Shown here one piece after another: positions 52,484 to 60,431 of a stretch of DNA of 64,000 nucleotides. The position numbers and the translations under genes are program-made. The notes below the pieces were generated by a model that saw nothing but the letters and a program-made list of their open reading frames with translations, had not been told where the DNA came from and made no database searches. Positions within the stretch are counted from its first letter, which is position 1, and every line of letters starts with the position of its first letter. Source of the stretch: Flavobacteriales bacterium UBA6051 (GTDB taxonomy: Bacteria; Bacteroidota; Bacteroidia; Flavobacteriales_D; Crocinitomicaceae); assembly GCA_002427735.1 (NCBI GenBank), contig DIYP01000016.1, positions 186,001 through 250,000 of the forward strand, given 5' to 3'.

Positions 52484-52513
52484 ATAATAAGTTGCGTTGT
52501 TATTCTTAAGCAT
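52451..52513 (-). CDS. Leader peptide of the phhA attenuator
   Basis: A 20-codon ORF starts with ATG (52513-52511) and ends with TAG (52453-52451). The peptide begins MLKNNNA, then TYYYP with three adjacent Tyr codons (all TAT, 52489-52481), and ends IRNSELDR. The segment coding NSELD is the one that makes up antiterminator segment 2, so the last third of the peptide may be constrained by RNA pairing. A ribosome stalled on Tyr would cover segment 1 and leave segment 2 free. A ribosome at the stop would cover segment 2. No other function of the peptide is expected. Confidence 0.85.
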   Translation of the reverse strand: MLKNNNATYYYPIRNSELDR

Positions 52514-52517
52514 GAGC

Positions 52518-52525
52518 CAAATATA
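52518..52525 (-). promoter_or_regulatory. -7 element of the phhA leader transcript
   Basis: TATATTTG (minus strand) matches TAnnTTTG exactly and lies four bases upstream of the leader ATG. A TTG at the usual -33 distance is not seen, so promoter strength is uncertain; a leaderless or near-leaderless start would result. Confidence 0.6.
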
Positions 52526-52584
52526 TAAATATTTTACAAAGAAGTTCTTTTGTCTGATAAAAAGGGGTGATCTTTCGTTTGGAG

Positions 52585-53382
52585 CTAATCCACTAATCTA
52601 AAACGTACAGGAATTCGTTGTTTTACACGGACTGCGCGACCGTTCATTTCTCCTGGAGTCCATAAAGGCATTCGTTTAATGACACGTATTGCTTCCTTGT
52701 CCAATAACTCATGTACTCCTCGCTCAACTGTTATTCCTGTAATACTGCCATCCGCTTCTACAATAAAACTCATAAAAACGGTCCCCTGAATGTTTTTCTC
52801 AATGGCGATTATAGGGTAGTTTACTGATCTTACAATGTACTTGTACAGAGCAGCTTCTCCTCCGGGAAATTCAGGTTCTTTATCAATAATTGGTAACAAT
52901 TCTGCCTGATCATCATCCAGTACCTCTAGCTTCTCAGCTGTAGGAACAGGAGTTGGAACGGTTAACGCATCTAAATGATTACCATCTTTATCAACGTATT
53001 TTTTCTCAACGAGCGAATAGCCTTCAAAACGATGAATTTCGTTTAAACTTCCGTCCTTGCGGAATCGTTTAATTGTCGCCTGACCATCCAACCATTCGCC
53101 CTCATACTTTTTTTCGCCCGAAGGATAAAGTCCAGAAACTTCCCCTTCCGGTAAACCATTTTGATAGTTCGAAACAGATTCTATCTTACCGTTTTCGTAA
53201 TACGTTGTCACAGTACCGTGCGGTTCTCCGTTTTTCATCTGTGCCATTGAACGCCTTTGTCCGCTTTCATAATAGGTTTCGCAATCTCCCGAAAAGCTTC
53301 GATCGATTCGATCACAATCCGTAAGCTGACTAAAAACGACCTGAACGAAAAAAAGACTAATGAACAAGGGTGTTAAACGCAT
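52585..53382 (-). CDS. Secreted MORN-like repeat protein with TonB C-terminal domain
   Basis: The ATG at 53382 gives a signal peptide ending VVFSQ (residue 19); earlier in-frame starts would overlap the SH3 gene. Toxin-antidote-like MORN repeats (YYESGQRRSMAQMKNGEPHG, YYENGKIESVSNYQNGLPEG, YPSGEKKYEGEWLDG) fill about 30-110, and the last 90 residues form a TonB_C domain (EPEFPGGEAALYKYIVRSVNYP to RVKQRIPVRFRLVD). This is a common Bacteroidota layout without a membrane anchor or Pro-rich linker. It may bind outer-membrane or wall components. Its function is not established. Confidence 0.85.
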   Translation of the reverse strand: MRLTPLFISLFFVQVVFSQLTDCDRIDRSFSGDCETYYESGQRRSMAQMKNGEPHGTVTTYYENGKIESVSNYQNGLPEGEVSGLYPSGEKKYEGEWLDGQATIKRFRKDGSLNEIHRFEGYSLVEKKYVDKDGNHLDALTVPTPVPTAEKLEVLDDDQAELLPIIDKEPEFPGGEAALYKYIVRSVNYPIIAIEKNIQGTVFMSFIVEADGSITGITVERGVHELLDKEAIRVIKRMPLWTPGEMNGRAVRVKQRIPVRFRLVD

Positions 53383-53443
53383 AGTTGACCTTTTCTCTAA
53401 AATAGTGAATCCCGAAAGAATCACTGAATTTGAATTTGCTCTT

Positions 53444-54274
53444 TTATTCATCTCCGAAATCCAGCTCGGAAACATCAGGTGAGAACTTTTCATTTTCCAA
53501 TGTTAGGATTACTTCGTGTTGAACTGAACGCGTCCAGGTCATTTCATCATTCATAGGCTCACCAACTTCCCTTGTATAGCGAACGATTCCTTCGTGTCCA
53601 TCTTTATCTTCGGGAAAAATCAATTGCTCTTCAAACCAAAAACCACCATCACCAACGGAAGCAGCATGTATTGCTCGAATGAGTCGTTCTCCATTATCAA
53701 ATAAATACGTAATACCTCCGTCAACGCCGCAAGCTTCAGCCATTAAATTAATCGTGAGCATATTCTCTATGCCATCCAGTCCTTTACTGCCGTGAACATC
53801 AATGTAAAAAAGGCTCGTATTTAGGTTAATCTCTTTTCCGTAATATTCACCATCAGAATTCAGTACCCGACAACGCGCTTTTAAATTATACTCTTCCGCA
53901 CCTCCTGCGTAAATTACCAGATACGTTTTCTTATCAATACGCTTTGAATCTAGAGCGATCAAACCTCCTAGCACATACCCCGTATATTTTCCATGTTTCA
54001 CTTTATACCAGTGCGACTCCAATCCATTGACCGGGTGAGTTTCTTCCATTCTTTTGACAATCGTAACCACTTCTCCAATTACTAGTGTGTCGAGTGCTTT
54101 CCCTTCTACAGAAGGGCTCTTTCGAAGAACTACATTGTCACCGTACATCAATTCTTTACTTCCACTCTCAAACTTGAAGTCAGGGCTAAGAACGCGGCGA
54201 TCCATATAGTCCCACTGGCCAAAAGCCGTCATGCTGCACAAAGCAAGTATCAATAAACTTAAAAGCTGTTTCAT
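53444..54274 (-). CDS. Secreted SH3-domain protein
   Basis: A signal peptide (MTAFGQ) is followed by a bacterial SH3 domain at about 45-108 (GDNVVLRKSPSVEGKALDTLVIGE, then KHGKYTGYVLGGLI), which often binds cell-wall peptides. The remaining 160 residues are beta-rich with Asp/Glu and aromatic residues and have no recognised domain. The gene lies about 60 bases upstream of the MORN-TonB gene on the same strand. It is likely a periplasmic or outer-membrane protein. Confidence 0.8.
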   Translation of the reverse strand: MKQLLSLLILALCSMTAFGQWDYMDRRVLSPDFKFESGSKELMYGDNVVLRKSPSVEGKALDTLVIGEVVTIVKRMEETHPVNGLESHWYKVKHGKYTGYVLGGLIALDSKRIDKKTYLVIYAGGAEEYNLKARCRVLNSDGEYYGKEINLNTSLFYIDVHGSKGLDGIENMLTINLMAEACGVDGGITYLFDNGERLIRAIHAASVGDGGFWFEEQLIFPEDKDGHEGIVRYTREVGEPMNDEMTWTRSVQHEVILTLENEKFSPDVSELDFGDE

Positions 54275-54440
54275 TGTCTTCGTTTTATTTTTTTACGTTG
54301 GAATACGGCATACAAAAAAGTCAACGCATCTATTAACGTAAAGATAAGCGTTCGATGTACTATGCGGTTGTTCAATTGATTATTCGTTAAGATGAATGAA
54401 AAGATCGAAATATTTTGATCAGTTTTCGTATTTTCAACCT

Positions 54441-55121
54441 ATGGCAAAATACAAAGATCTTAGTGATGATGTCCGCCACTTAAAAGATACGCTGAGCAAC
54501 AAATGGATTTCCATTATTTCGTTGACGGCATTTTTTTCGCTTGGTGTATGGATGCTCATTGACCCTACTTCTCCCGAACATCAAAGTGTCGAAAAAAGTA
54601 CTGTTTACCTTCTCAAGGAAATTTGGTCGTATCCGACCGGTATTATCATCGTAGCTATTGCAGCTCCTTTTATGATATTGCGTTTCAGAGACGTCAGTAT
54701 GTTATCGGGTCCGGTTTGGATTCGCCTCGAGAACGGCTACTACTTCTTTGATAAAAAAGTACGCAAATCTGGACTAGCAGGAATGTACGACGGTGAAGAT
54801 CTTGTTGTCTTTTACCCGGAAGGAAATCGAGTGATTTGTCTGAAGGATTATGAGACTGCTGGAATTGGGGTCTATCGCAAGGCGTCGGCTACAGATATCG
54901 CCAATTTATCGGACGCTTATTGGAACGCAGATTCGAGCGGTTTTTCGGTGGTACATGAAGGTAAATTTGTTGCCAATCCTGAATGGGAAAAGCGTGGAGA
55001 TGATTTAGTGGTGACTTCTCCCGAAACGAAAAAACAGTTCTTCCTAAAGGATTATGCCAATCTCAAAGACAACAAGCTCCGAAAGGCCAAAGTTATGGGG
55101 CGAAATGAAGTAATTGGTTGA
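54441..55121 (+). CDS. Two-helix membrane protein of unknown function
   Basis: The protein has two membrane segments (about 21-39 and 67-86, counted from the ATG at 54441) and a C-terminal soluble part of about 130 residues with YDGEDLVVFYPEGNRVICLKDYE and FFLKDYANLKDN repeats that look like duplicated strand-turn units. An upstream in-frame ATG at 54396 would add 15 residues; TATTTTCA just before 54441 looks like a -7 box, favouring the shorter form. Function is unknown. Confidence 0.7.
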   Translation: MAKYKDLSDDVRHLKDTLSNKWISIISLTAFFSLGVWMLIDPTSPEHQSVEKSTVYLLKEIWSYPTGIIIVAIAAPFMILRFRDVSMLSGPVWIRLENGYYFFDKKVRKSGLAGMYDGEDLVVFYPEGNRVICLKDYETAGIGVYRKASATDIANLSDAYWNADSSGFSVVHEGKFVANPEWEKRGDDLVVTSPETKKQFFLKDYANLKDNKLRKAKVMGRNEVIG

Positions 55122-55154
55122 TTCAGGTAATCACTTACGTTTAAATATTGCACA

Positions 55155-55730
55155 ATGAAATTATTCGCTGTTGTAGTAACGCTTTTTATAAGTTCTCTCG
55201 CCTATGCTGATGCATGGGATAACCTAACCTACGAAGAAGCGGAAGCTGTTGTTCGGTATGTGGAACAAAATCCATATGTATTTGATTATTGCGACTGTTG
55301 CCAATCGGATGACGACGAGGATGATATCTATCTCGTTAAGTTAATGAAGGTCACAGATGCTGAAATTGTTCCATGCAGCTGGAACACTGAAATGTACTCA
55401 GTAGAATATAATGCAGATCCCATTGCTGAGTTAGTGTATAAGGAAGATGGATCAGGAATGGAAGTACGTCAACCAGAGCGTGTTATTCTACGGGATTTTG
55501 ATCCGGTACCGGTTATCTATATGAATTATACCTGGGGATTTAACTCAAAATCTAAAATGGCTAAACCACTGTTTGAAAGCATCGATTATCATTATGTAGC
55601 GCAGTACGGTGGACGATCCTGTAAAAAGCCATTCTCATATCCTACACCCAAAGACTTAAAAACGTTGGGAAAATTCAAAGATTACAAAAAGTGGTATAAA
55701 CGTGCTAAACCGAGCAAAGAAAAACCTTAA
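55155..55730 (+). CDS. Secreted protein of unknown function
   Basis: A signal peptide (about 1-18, SSLAYAD) precedes a 170-residue domain with a Cys cluster CDCCQSDDDEDD near 46-57 followed by a long beta-rich part with YNYTWGFNSKSK-like segment and a Lys-rich tail. No family was recognised. It starts 33 bases after the preceding gene, so it may be co-expressed, and its stop overlaps the stop of the convergent acetyltransferase gene by four bases (TTAA). Confidence 0.65.
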   Translation: MKLFAVVVTLFISSLAYADAWDNLTYEEAEAVVRYVEQNPYVFDYCDCCQSDDDEDDIYLVKLMKVTDAEIVPCSWNTEMYSVEYNADPIAELVYKEDGSGMEVRQPERVILRDFDPVPVIYMNYTWGFNSKSKMAKPLFESIDYHYVAQYGGRSCKKPFSYPTPKDLKTLGKFKDYKKWYKRAKPSKEKP

Positions 55731-56302
55731 GCGTCCCAATCACGCTTCATAAACCACAGTGCATTCCCGTCTCCTGAATCTTCCCATGTGTGATAAACTG
55801 TAAATCCAAAGCGTTCATATACTTCCATATTGCGTTGAACAGAAGTTTCTAGAAGAATGGGAAGCTTTTCCTGTCTGGAGATTTCAAAGATGTGTTCTTT
55901 TAACTCATATACGGCTTGACCTCCGTCCTTTTCCACGCCCAAAAACCAGAAATAAAGATGTCGCCCTGTAAATCGATGTTTCTTGATATATGCTTCGCGT
56001 TTTAATGTCTGAAGTACTCTTTTCAGTGGTAACACCATTGCCAGACGCATCTCGAACCAGACCTCACGCAACGAAAATTTTCCACTATCTGAGAGAAAAC
56101 ACAGTGCCGCTCCTTTTTTGTTCGAGGAGAGATAAGCCCCTTCACGATTAATCGCTTTTACAAAAGCATACTCGGCTAGGCGACCGATCTTTCTTGCACG
56201 ATTTCCACCTGGACCTATGACTATATTCACCGATGGGTTTTGATCAAAAGTGGTGGTAATAATTTCTACTGCTTTCTGGCGCTCCGATGCTGTGGCTCTC
56301 AT
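55727..56302 (-). CDS. GNAT-family N-acetyltransferase
   Basis: The 191-residue protein has the GNAT fold: LYFWFLGVEKDGGQAVYELKEHIFEISRQ near 114-142 covers the acetyl-CoA loop region and helix, and PILLETSVQRNMEVYERFGFTVYHTWE near 145-172 supplies the C-terminal strand and helix. The classical Q/R-x-x-G-x-G/A loop is degenerate (EKDGGQA). It probably transfers an acetyl group to a small molecule or an N-terminus; no substrate is implied by its neighbours. The stop overlaps the convergent gene by four bases. Confidence 0.82.
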   Translation of the reverse strand: MRATASERQKAVEIITTTFDQNPSVNIVIGPGGNRARKIGRLAEYAFVKAINREGAYLSSNKKGAALCFLSDSGKFSLREVWFEMRLAMVLPLKRVLQTLKREAYIKKHRFTGRHLYFWFLGVEKDGGQAVYELKEHIFEISRQEKLPILLETSVQRNMEVYERFGFTVYHTWEDSGDGNALWFMKRDWDA

Positions 56303-56343
56303 ACTTCAAATGTACCGAAGTATTCTTTTCATATTGAATAGAA

Positions 56344-58746
56344 TTAAAAATACCTGCGACCACCAGAATAGGATATGGCATCTCCTTTACCGAAAGCATA
56401 ACTAAAACCAATGGTCATCATACGTCCACGAGTAGATTCTTCATACACGTAAAAGTTAGGCTGATCCACTACCGTACGATTAATTCTGGATCGGAAAATA
56501 TCACGCACCCCCATATTGACAGCACCTTTACCCTTCCACAGCTTTAAACGCAAACCACCATCCAAATAGGCTTGTTGTAGCGATTCTCCCTGAACTGTTT
56601 TAAAACGCGATTCGTAATTACCGGTGAACTCAATATCCAATACCTTACTGGCCTTGATTTTCATCATGAGCTTTCCAGTATATCGGTTTCCAGAAAAATC
56701 GAAATTCTGACCATTAAAATCCCCTTTACGACTGAAGTAATTAAAATTAAAGTCACTATTAAACCCAAGCCATTTAGCTACATCCCATTTAGCATTCCAC
56801 TCAATTCCTATTACATCGTTTGTTCCGATATTCATTGGCATGATAGTATTTACATTGTTTTCAAATGTAGCAACGCGTTCCACGGTCTGCGTTGTGTAGC
56901 GGTAATATACTCCGATGTTCATACTGAACTTATCGAAATCATAAATACTCATGAGCTCGTAGGAATCGGTGAATTCAGGTTGTAGATCGGGGTTTCCTCG
57001 TCGGATATTAAAGTTGTTCGAAATATTAAAGAAGGGATTTAAATTCCAAAGTCTAGGCCGCGAAACACGCCGCGAATATCCCAACTGCATGGAGATTTTT
57101 TTAGTGAACTTATAAGCGGTATGAAAGGTAGGAAAGAGATTGGTGTAGTTTTGATGATTACGCACATTTGTTGTGACCAATTCTGTCGTAAGATCCGTAT
57201 TTTCTACTCTCAACCCCAACTTAGCACCCCACTTGTTCTTTTCATAAGCTCCACTGGCATAAACGCCTAATACCGCTTGTTTAAACTTAAAGTTATTCGT
57301 GAGTGCACTATCTACTACCCAAACACCAGCTATTTCGTCCTGCACAGAATAATCGTTCCCAACGTCATTCAAGGTATACTGTGCGCCTGTTTCAAACGTA
57401 AAAAATTGCCTAAAAGGTTTGAAGTAGTCTATTTTACCTATATAATCCGCTTGTTGGAATGTCGTTTGCGTCCGCTGTGGAACGAAGGAATTATTTCCAG
57501 AAATCTCCGTATTGAGGAAGTCGGAAGACTGCGTCTTACCAAAGAAACGACCTTGTGTGCTGAATGTAAGCTTATGTGCGGAAGTGTCCTTGAATTCTTT
57601 TGTGTATTGCAAGTCATACTGATACTTCGGATTGCCTGCTTCAGTTGTTTCTTCGCGCGACCAAGAAGATATAACATCTCCATCCAATGTGCGCTCATAG
57701 AAATCGGTCAATGACGGCTGTTGCTCCCACTCGTAGGCAAAGTTTCCAGAAAGTGTGATTGTGTTCCATTTATTCAGGTAGTAATCCGTCCCCAATGTGA
57801 TATTGGCGAAAATTTCATTTCTATAGTAAACTCCCTCACTTGCTATTTCAGTACTGTCTACCCTGTTTTGATTTTGGGACTCTCGATAACGTGGAATGGA
57901 TCGATAACCAGCACCTATTTGTGTAAACACGTTAAATTTCTCGCTTCGTGCATTCAGGCTGAATCCCAGACTGTGGTTATGCGGCCACCCTCCATTGATA
58001 GAAACCGAACCATTAACACCTCGCTTCTGTTCCTTCTTTAGCACAATGTTAATGATCCCTGATGTCCCTTCAGATTCATACTTTGCTGATGGATTAGTGA
58101 TCACCTCAACGCGTTCAATCATATCTGCTGTAATACTCCCAAGAGCTTTTGCAGGGTCATCTGACATCACAGAAGGTTTTCCATCAATCAACAATTGCAC
58201 ACCTGAACTTCCTCTTAAAGAAACAATCCCTTCAATATTTACCGTCACGGATGGCACATGATTCAAAACTTCTAGCGCTCCTGCTCCCGAAGAGCTGATG
58301 TCTTTTCCAACATTGAACACCCTTTTATCAAGCCGAAATTCAGTGGTGGATTTCTCATGAACCACCATTACTTCTTCCAGTGCTTGATCTATTAAGTCAA
58401 GCGTTAATACGCCCAAATCACGATTCGCCCCATTCATTTTCACCGTATCCCTGTAAAGACTATTGTATCCTATTTGGCGTATTTCTAAATCAAATAGATC
58501 TACGTCTGTAACTAGTGAAAAACTACCATCCACATCTGTATTGACACCCTTTATGATATCGCCTGAAGTACTGTTTTTGATAATGACCGAGGCAAAGCCA
58601 ATACCCTCGTTCGTAAGCTGATCTACAACCTTTCCTGAAAGTGTTCCTTGCGCGAAAGAACTTCCCGTGCAAAGGCAGTAAAAGATGATTAATTTGCTCA
58701 GTTGTCGACCTATTTCTTCGTGCATTCTCATGATATCATTACACAT
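56344..58746 (-). CDS. TonB-dependent receptor, outer-membrane beta-barrel family
   Basis: The N-terminal region (ATG at 58746 or an inner one at 58731/58725 giving a cleaner signal peptide, GSSFAQ) is followed by a carboxypeptidase regulatory-like domain (GKVVDQLTNEGIGFASVIIKNS), a plug domain (GALEVLNHVPSVTVNIEGIVSLRGSSGVQLLIDG) and a long barrel of the OMP_b-brl_3 type with many amphipathic strands ending in a Phe (RRYF). Such receptors import large ligands or signal through the plug. No SusD-like or anti-sigma gene is adjacent. It is convergent with a short gap to the GNAT gene. Confidence 0.92.
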   Translation of the reverse strand: MCNDIMRMHEEIGRQLSKLIIFYCLCTGSSFAQGTLSGKVVDQLTNEGIGFASVIIKNSTSGDIIKGVNTDVDGSFSLVTDVDLFDLEIRQIGYNSLYRDTVKMNGANRDLGVLTLDLIDQALEEVMVVHEKSTTEFRLDKRVFNVGKDISSSGAGALEVLNHVPSVTVNIEGIVSLRGSSGVQLLIDGKPSVMSDDPAKALGSITADMIERVEVITNPSAKYESEGTSGIINIVLKKEQKRGVNGSVSINGGWPHNHSLGFSLNARSEKFNVFTQIGAGYRSIPRYRESQNQNRVDSTEIASEGVYYRNEIFANITLGTDYYLNKWNTITLSGNFAYEWEQQPSLTDFYERTLDGDVISSWSREETTEAGNPKYQYDLQYTKEFKDTSAHKLTFSTQGRFFGKTQSSDFLNTEISGNNSFVPQRTQTTFQQADYIGKIDYFKPFRQFFTFETGAQYTLNDVGNDYSVQDEIAGVWVVDSALTNNFKFKQAVLGVYASGAYEKNKWGAKLGLRVENTDLTTELVTTNVRNHQNYTNLFPTFHTAYKFTKKISMQLGYSRRVSRPRLWNLNPFFNISNNFNIRRGNPDLQPEFTDSYELMSIYDFDKFSMNIGVYYRYTTQTVERVATFENNVNTIMPMNIGTNDVIGIEWNAKWDVAKWLGFNSDFNFNYFSRKGDFNGQNFDFSGNRYTGKLMMKIKASKVLDIEFTGNYESRFKTVQGESLQQAYLDGGLRLKLWKGKGAVNMGVRDIFRSRINRTVVDQPNFYVYEESTRGRMMTIGFSYAFGKGDAISYSGGRRYF

Positions 58747-58845
58747 TCACACAATAAAGCGCAGATGCAAAATCTCTTGCTTTGTAGCATTTCTCAGCAA
58801 GAACCTGTGGTCAGGTGGTCGTTTTTTTGTAGTTCTAAGAAGAGA

Positions 58846-59286
58846 TTACTTACGTAATCCCTCGAAAAATTCTTCGAGTGTTTCTTTTTGTTCCTTCGAC
58901 AACTTGGCGTCTCCGTGCGTCCATGTATACGAACTAATCGGCATATGTCCCTCCTCTACTTCTCCAGCACACTCTTCCAACTTATGGTCTGCTTTATCAG
59001 CATCATAATCGGCCCAAATAGAAAAATTCAAATGCTCACGACCTTCTTCGATGTGGTGACCAATTGGCCATGAAACAGGAGCAACATGTGCGTACCACGG
59101 GTATTCTGTTTCATTAGAGTGACAATCGTAACATGCACTCTTCAATAAGGTTTTCACTTCATCTGAAGGCTCCGTTAAGGCGATGAAGTCTTTTGCAGGA
59201 TCAACTGGTGGATTATCCATATCAATTCGGAAGAACTGCATGATAACAAGAATAGCCAGGAACCCAAGAAGAATTTTCTTTTTCAT
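58846..59286 (-). CDS. Heme-binding domain protein (cytochrome c-like CxxCH)
   Basis: The ATG at 59286 gives an N-terminal hydrophobic anchor (about 5-21) and then a Haem_bd domain: SACYDCHSNETEYPWYAHVAPVSW with CxxCH at 53-57 and an M in GHMPISSY as the likely distal ligand. Proteins of this type are periplasmic or membrane-attached and are often encoded near electron-transfer genes. It is the last gene before an intergenic region of 344 bases. A longer frame from 59316 adds only ten unlikely residues. Confidence 0.9.
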   Translation of the reverse strand: MKKKILLGFLAILVIMQFFRIDMDNPPVDPAKDFIALTEPSDEVKTLLKSACYDCHSNETEYPWYAHVAPVSWPIGHHIEEGREHLNFSIWADYDADKADHKLEECAGEVEEGHMPISSYTWTHGDAKLSKEQKETLEEFFEGLRK

Positions 59287-59608
59287 ATGCTTTTGTTGAA
59301 GCCGTAAAGTTAGCATTTATGTCTAGCTCTATAAGCATTCACGCCGCTTTTTCAGACAACTCATATCATCCCTTAAACGATTATTTATTTCAAACCAGCA
59401 AATATTTATGTTAACTGTGCTGCCTGACTTGATGGCAGGTCAGTCGCAATAAAAGACACCTCTCTGGTTAGGATAAATCATCATGAAAACCCCGTCTTAA
59501 CAAAAAATTAAGCCAATAAATCATAAAATTTTCATTCTAGGACGACATTGGCACAATTCAGGTGTATCAATAAATAGCAATTAATCCCGACCGATCAACC
59601 TTAATTAC
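59287..59608. other. Intergenic region without a supported gene
   Basis: I see no gene or RNA here. A 24-base stretch (59420-59443) can form two competing short hairpins of five base pairs (CTGCC/GGCAG or CTGAC/GTCAG) and may be a dispersed repeat, but no second copy was found in this window. The remainder is AT-rich with no clear promoter pair. Confidence 0.4.
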
Positions 59609-59653
59609 GGAGGTCATAAAATGATGAGTTATGAAAAATACGATTACCAATAA
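59608..59653 (+). promoter_or_regulatory. Strong Shine-Dalgarno and nested 10-codon ORF
   Basis: CGGAGGT (59608-59614) lies six bases before an ATG (59621) that opens a 10-codon ORF (MMSYEKYDYQ, stop 59651-59653). The ORF overlaps the start of the main gene (ATG 59631) in another frame, and a second in-frame ATG of the main gene (59661) lies seven bases after the short ORF stop. Such a perfect Shine-Dalgarno is rare in this phylum. Confidence 0.6.
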
Positions 59654-60299
59654 AATCTCAATGTACAAAGCAGTAATAGAGGTTTGTAACCAATACGAAA
59701 CTATTTGGAATCAAACCCCAGAGTTTAGCAAAGTATATGGTTCATTTGGTATAAGATTACTTGATTTATCTTCACAAACCCTTGGGAATGACCCTGACAT
59801 AGGGAATTCGACAAAAGAGAATAAAGACCTCCTTGAAAAGCTTATTAATCAAGGTCATCGGATAAGCAGAGCTTTACAAAAACTAGCCATTGAAGTTCGG
59901 AATACAGAACTATTGACTCGTAATACGACTTCCAAAACAGATTTGGAATCGGATAGTCCATTATTGCGATTGGCACGCATGCGACGCTTAATAGCTGATG
60001 CAACGGAGCACTTGACCTCACTCAAGGATCACGGTATTGGTCAAGGTGATCTTATAGAGTTCTCCGTCCTAATTGATGATTATGCTAATACGATTGGTAA
60101 GCCTCGTTTGGCAACTCTCGAACGGCAGCACACATCTATAGTCGTTCAACAACTTGTATCAACCATTGATAGCATATTAAAAAATCAATTAGACACCATT
60201 ATGGAAGTATTCAAATCGAAGTCTCCAGATTTTTATGCTAAGTATTTTGGTGCACGCATTATTCTGGATATTAAAGGAAAGCATAGAGCTTCAGATTAG
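59631..60299 (+). CDS. Helical protein of unknown function
   Basis: The 222-residue protein (start ATG 59631, or possibly 59661) is almost entirely helix-prone, with no signal peptide or membrane segment. Motifs include LLRLARMRRLIADATEHLTSLKDHGIG near 108-134 and a C-terminal FYAKYFGARIILDIKGKH. I do not recognise a family. It is preceded by an unusual strong ribosome-binding site and a nested short ORF, and followed by a weak hairpin. It sits next to the T9SS and DUF6119-like genes at the window end, in what may be a variable region, but this is only an inference. Confidence 0.65.
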   Translation: MKNTITNKISMYKAVIEVCNQYETIWNQTPEFSKVYGSFGIRLLDLSSQTLGNDPDIGNSTKENKDLLEKLINQGHRISRALQKLAIEVRNTELLTRNTTSKTDLESDSPLLRLARMRRLIADATEHLTSLKDHGIGQGDLIEFSVLIDDYANTIGKPRLATLERQHTSIVVQQLVSTIDSILKNQLDTIMEVFKSKSPDFYAKYFGARIILDIKGKHRASD

Positions 60300-60431
60300 G
60301 GTATCTAACGAGACGGGCTATGAAGAAGAGTAAAAAAGGATCGAAGCCTGAATTGGAATAATCCCTCGGTCAGCAATGGTTGGAGGATTTTTGCTTACTC
60401 ATTTAAGCGTTTGAGCGAAGCTTAAAGCAAA

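Noticed and set aside
54396..54440. N-terminal extension of the two-helix membrane protein
   Set aside because: The 15 extra residues lie over a probable -7 element and are unlike a normal N-terminus, so the ATG at 54441 was chosen.
57277..57714. Plus-strand frame of 145 codons inside the TonB-dependent receptor gene
   Set aside because: It is antisense to barrel strands and has no signal, motif or start context.
59420..59443. Small inverted repeat in the 59287-59608 gap
   Set aside because: Only five pairs in each fold and no second copy in this window; a repeat family cannot be shown.
60320..60361. 13-codon Lys-rich ORF after the helical protein gene
   Set aside because: It is too short to support and has no start context or conserved feature.
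60359..60397. Weak hairpin followed by five T residues
   Set aside because: The stem has mismatches and wobbles; it may be a terminator but is not secure.
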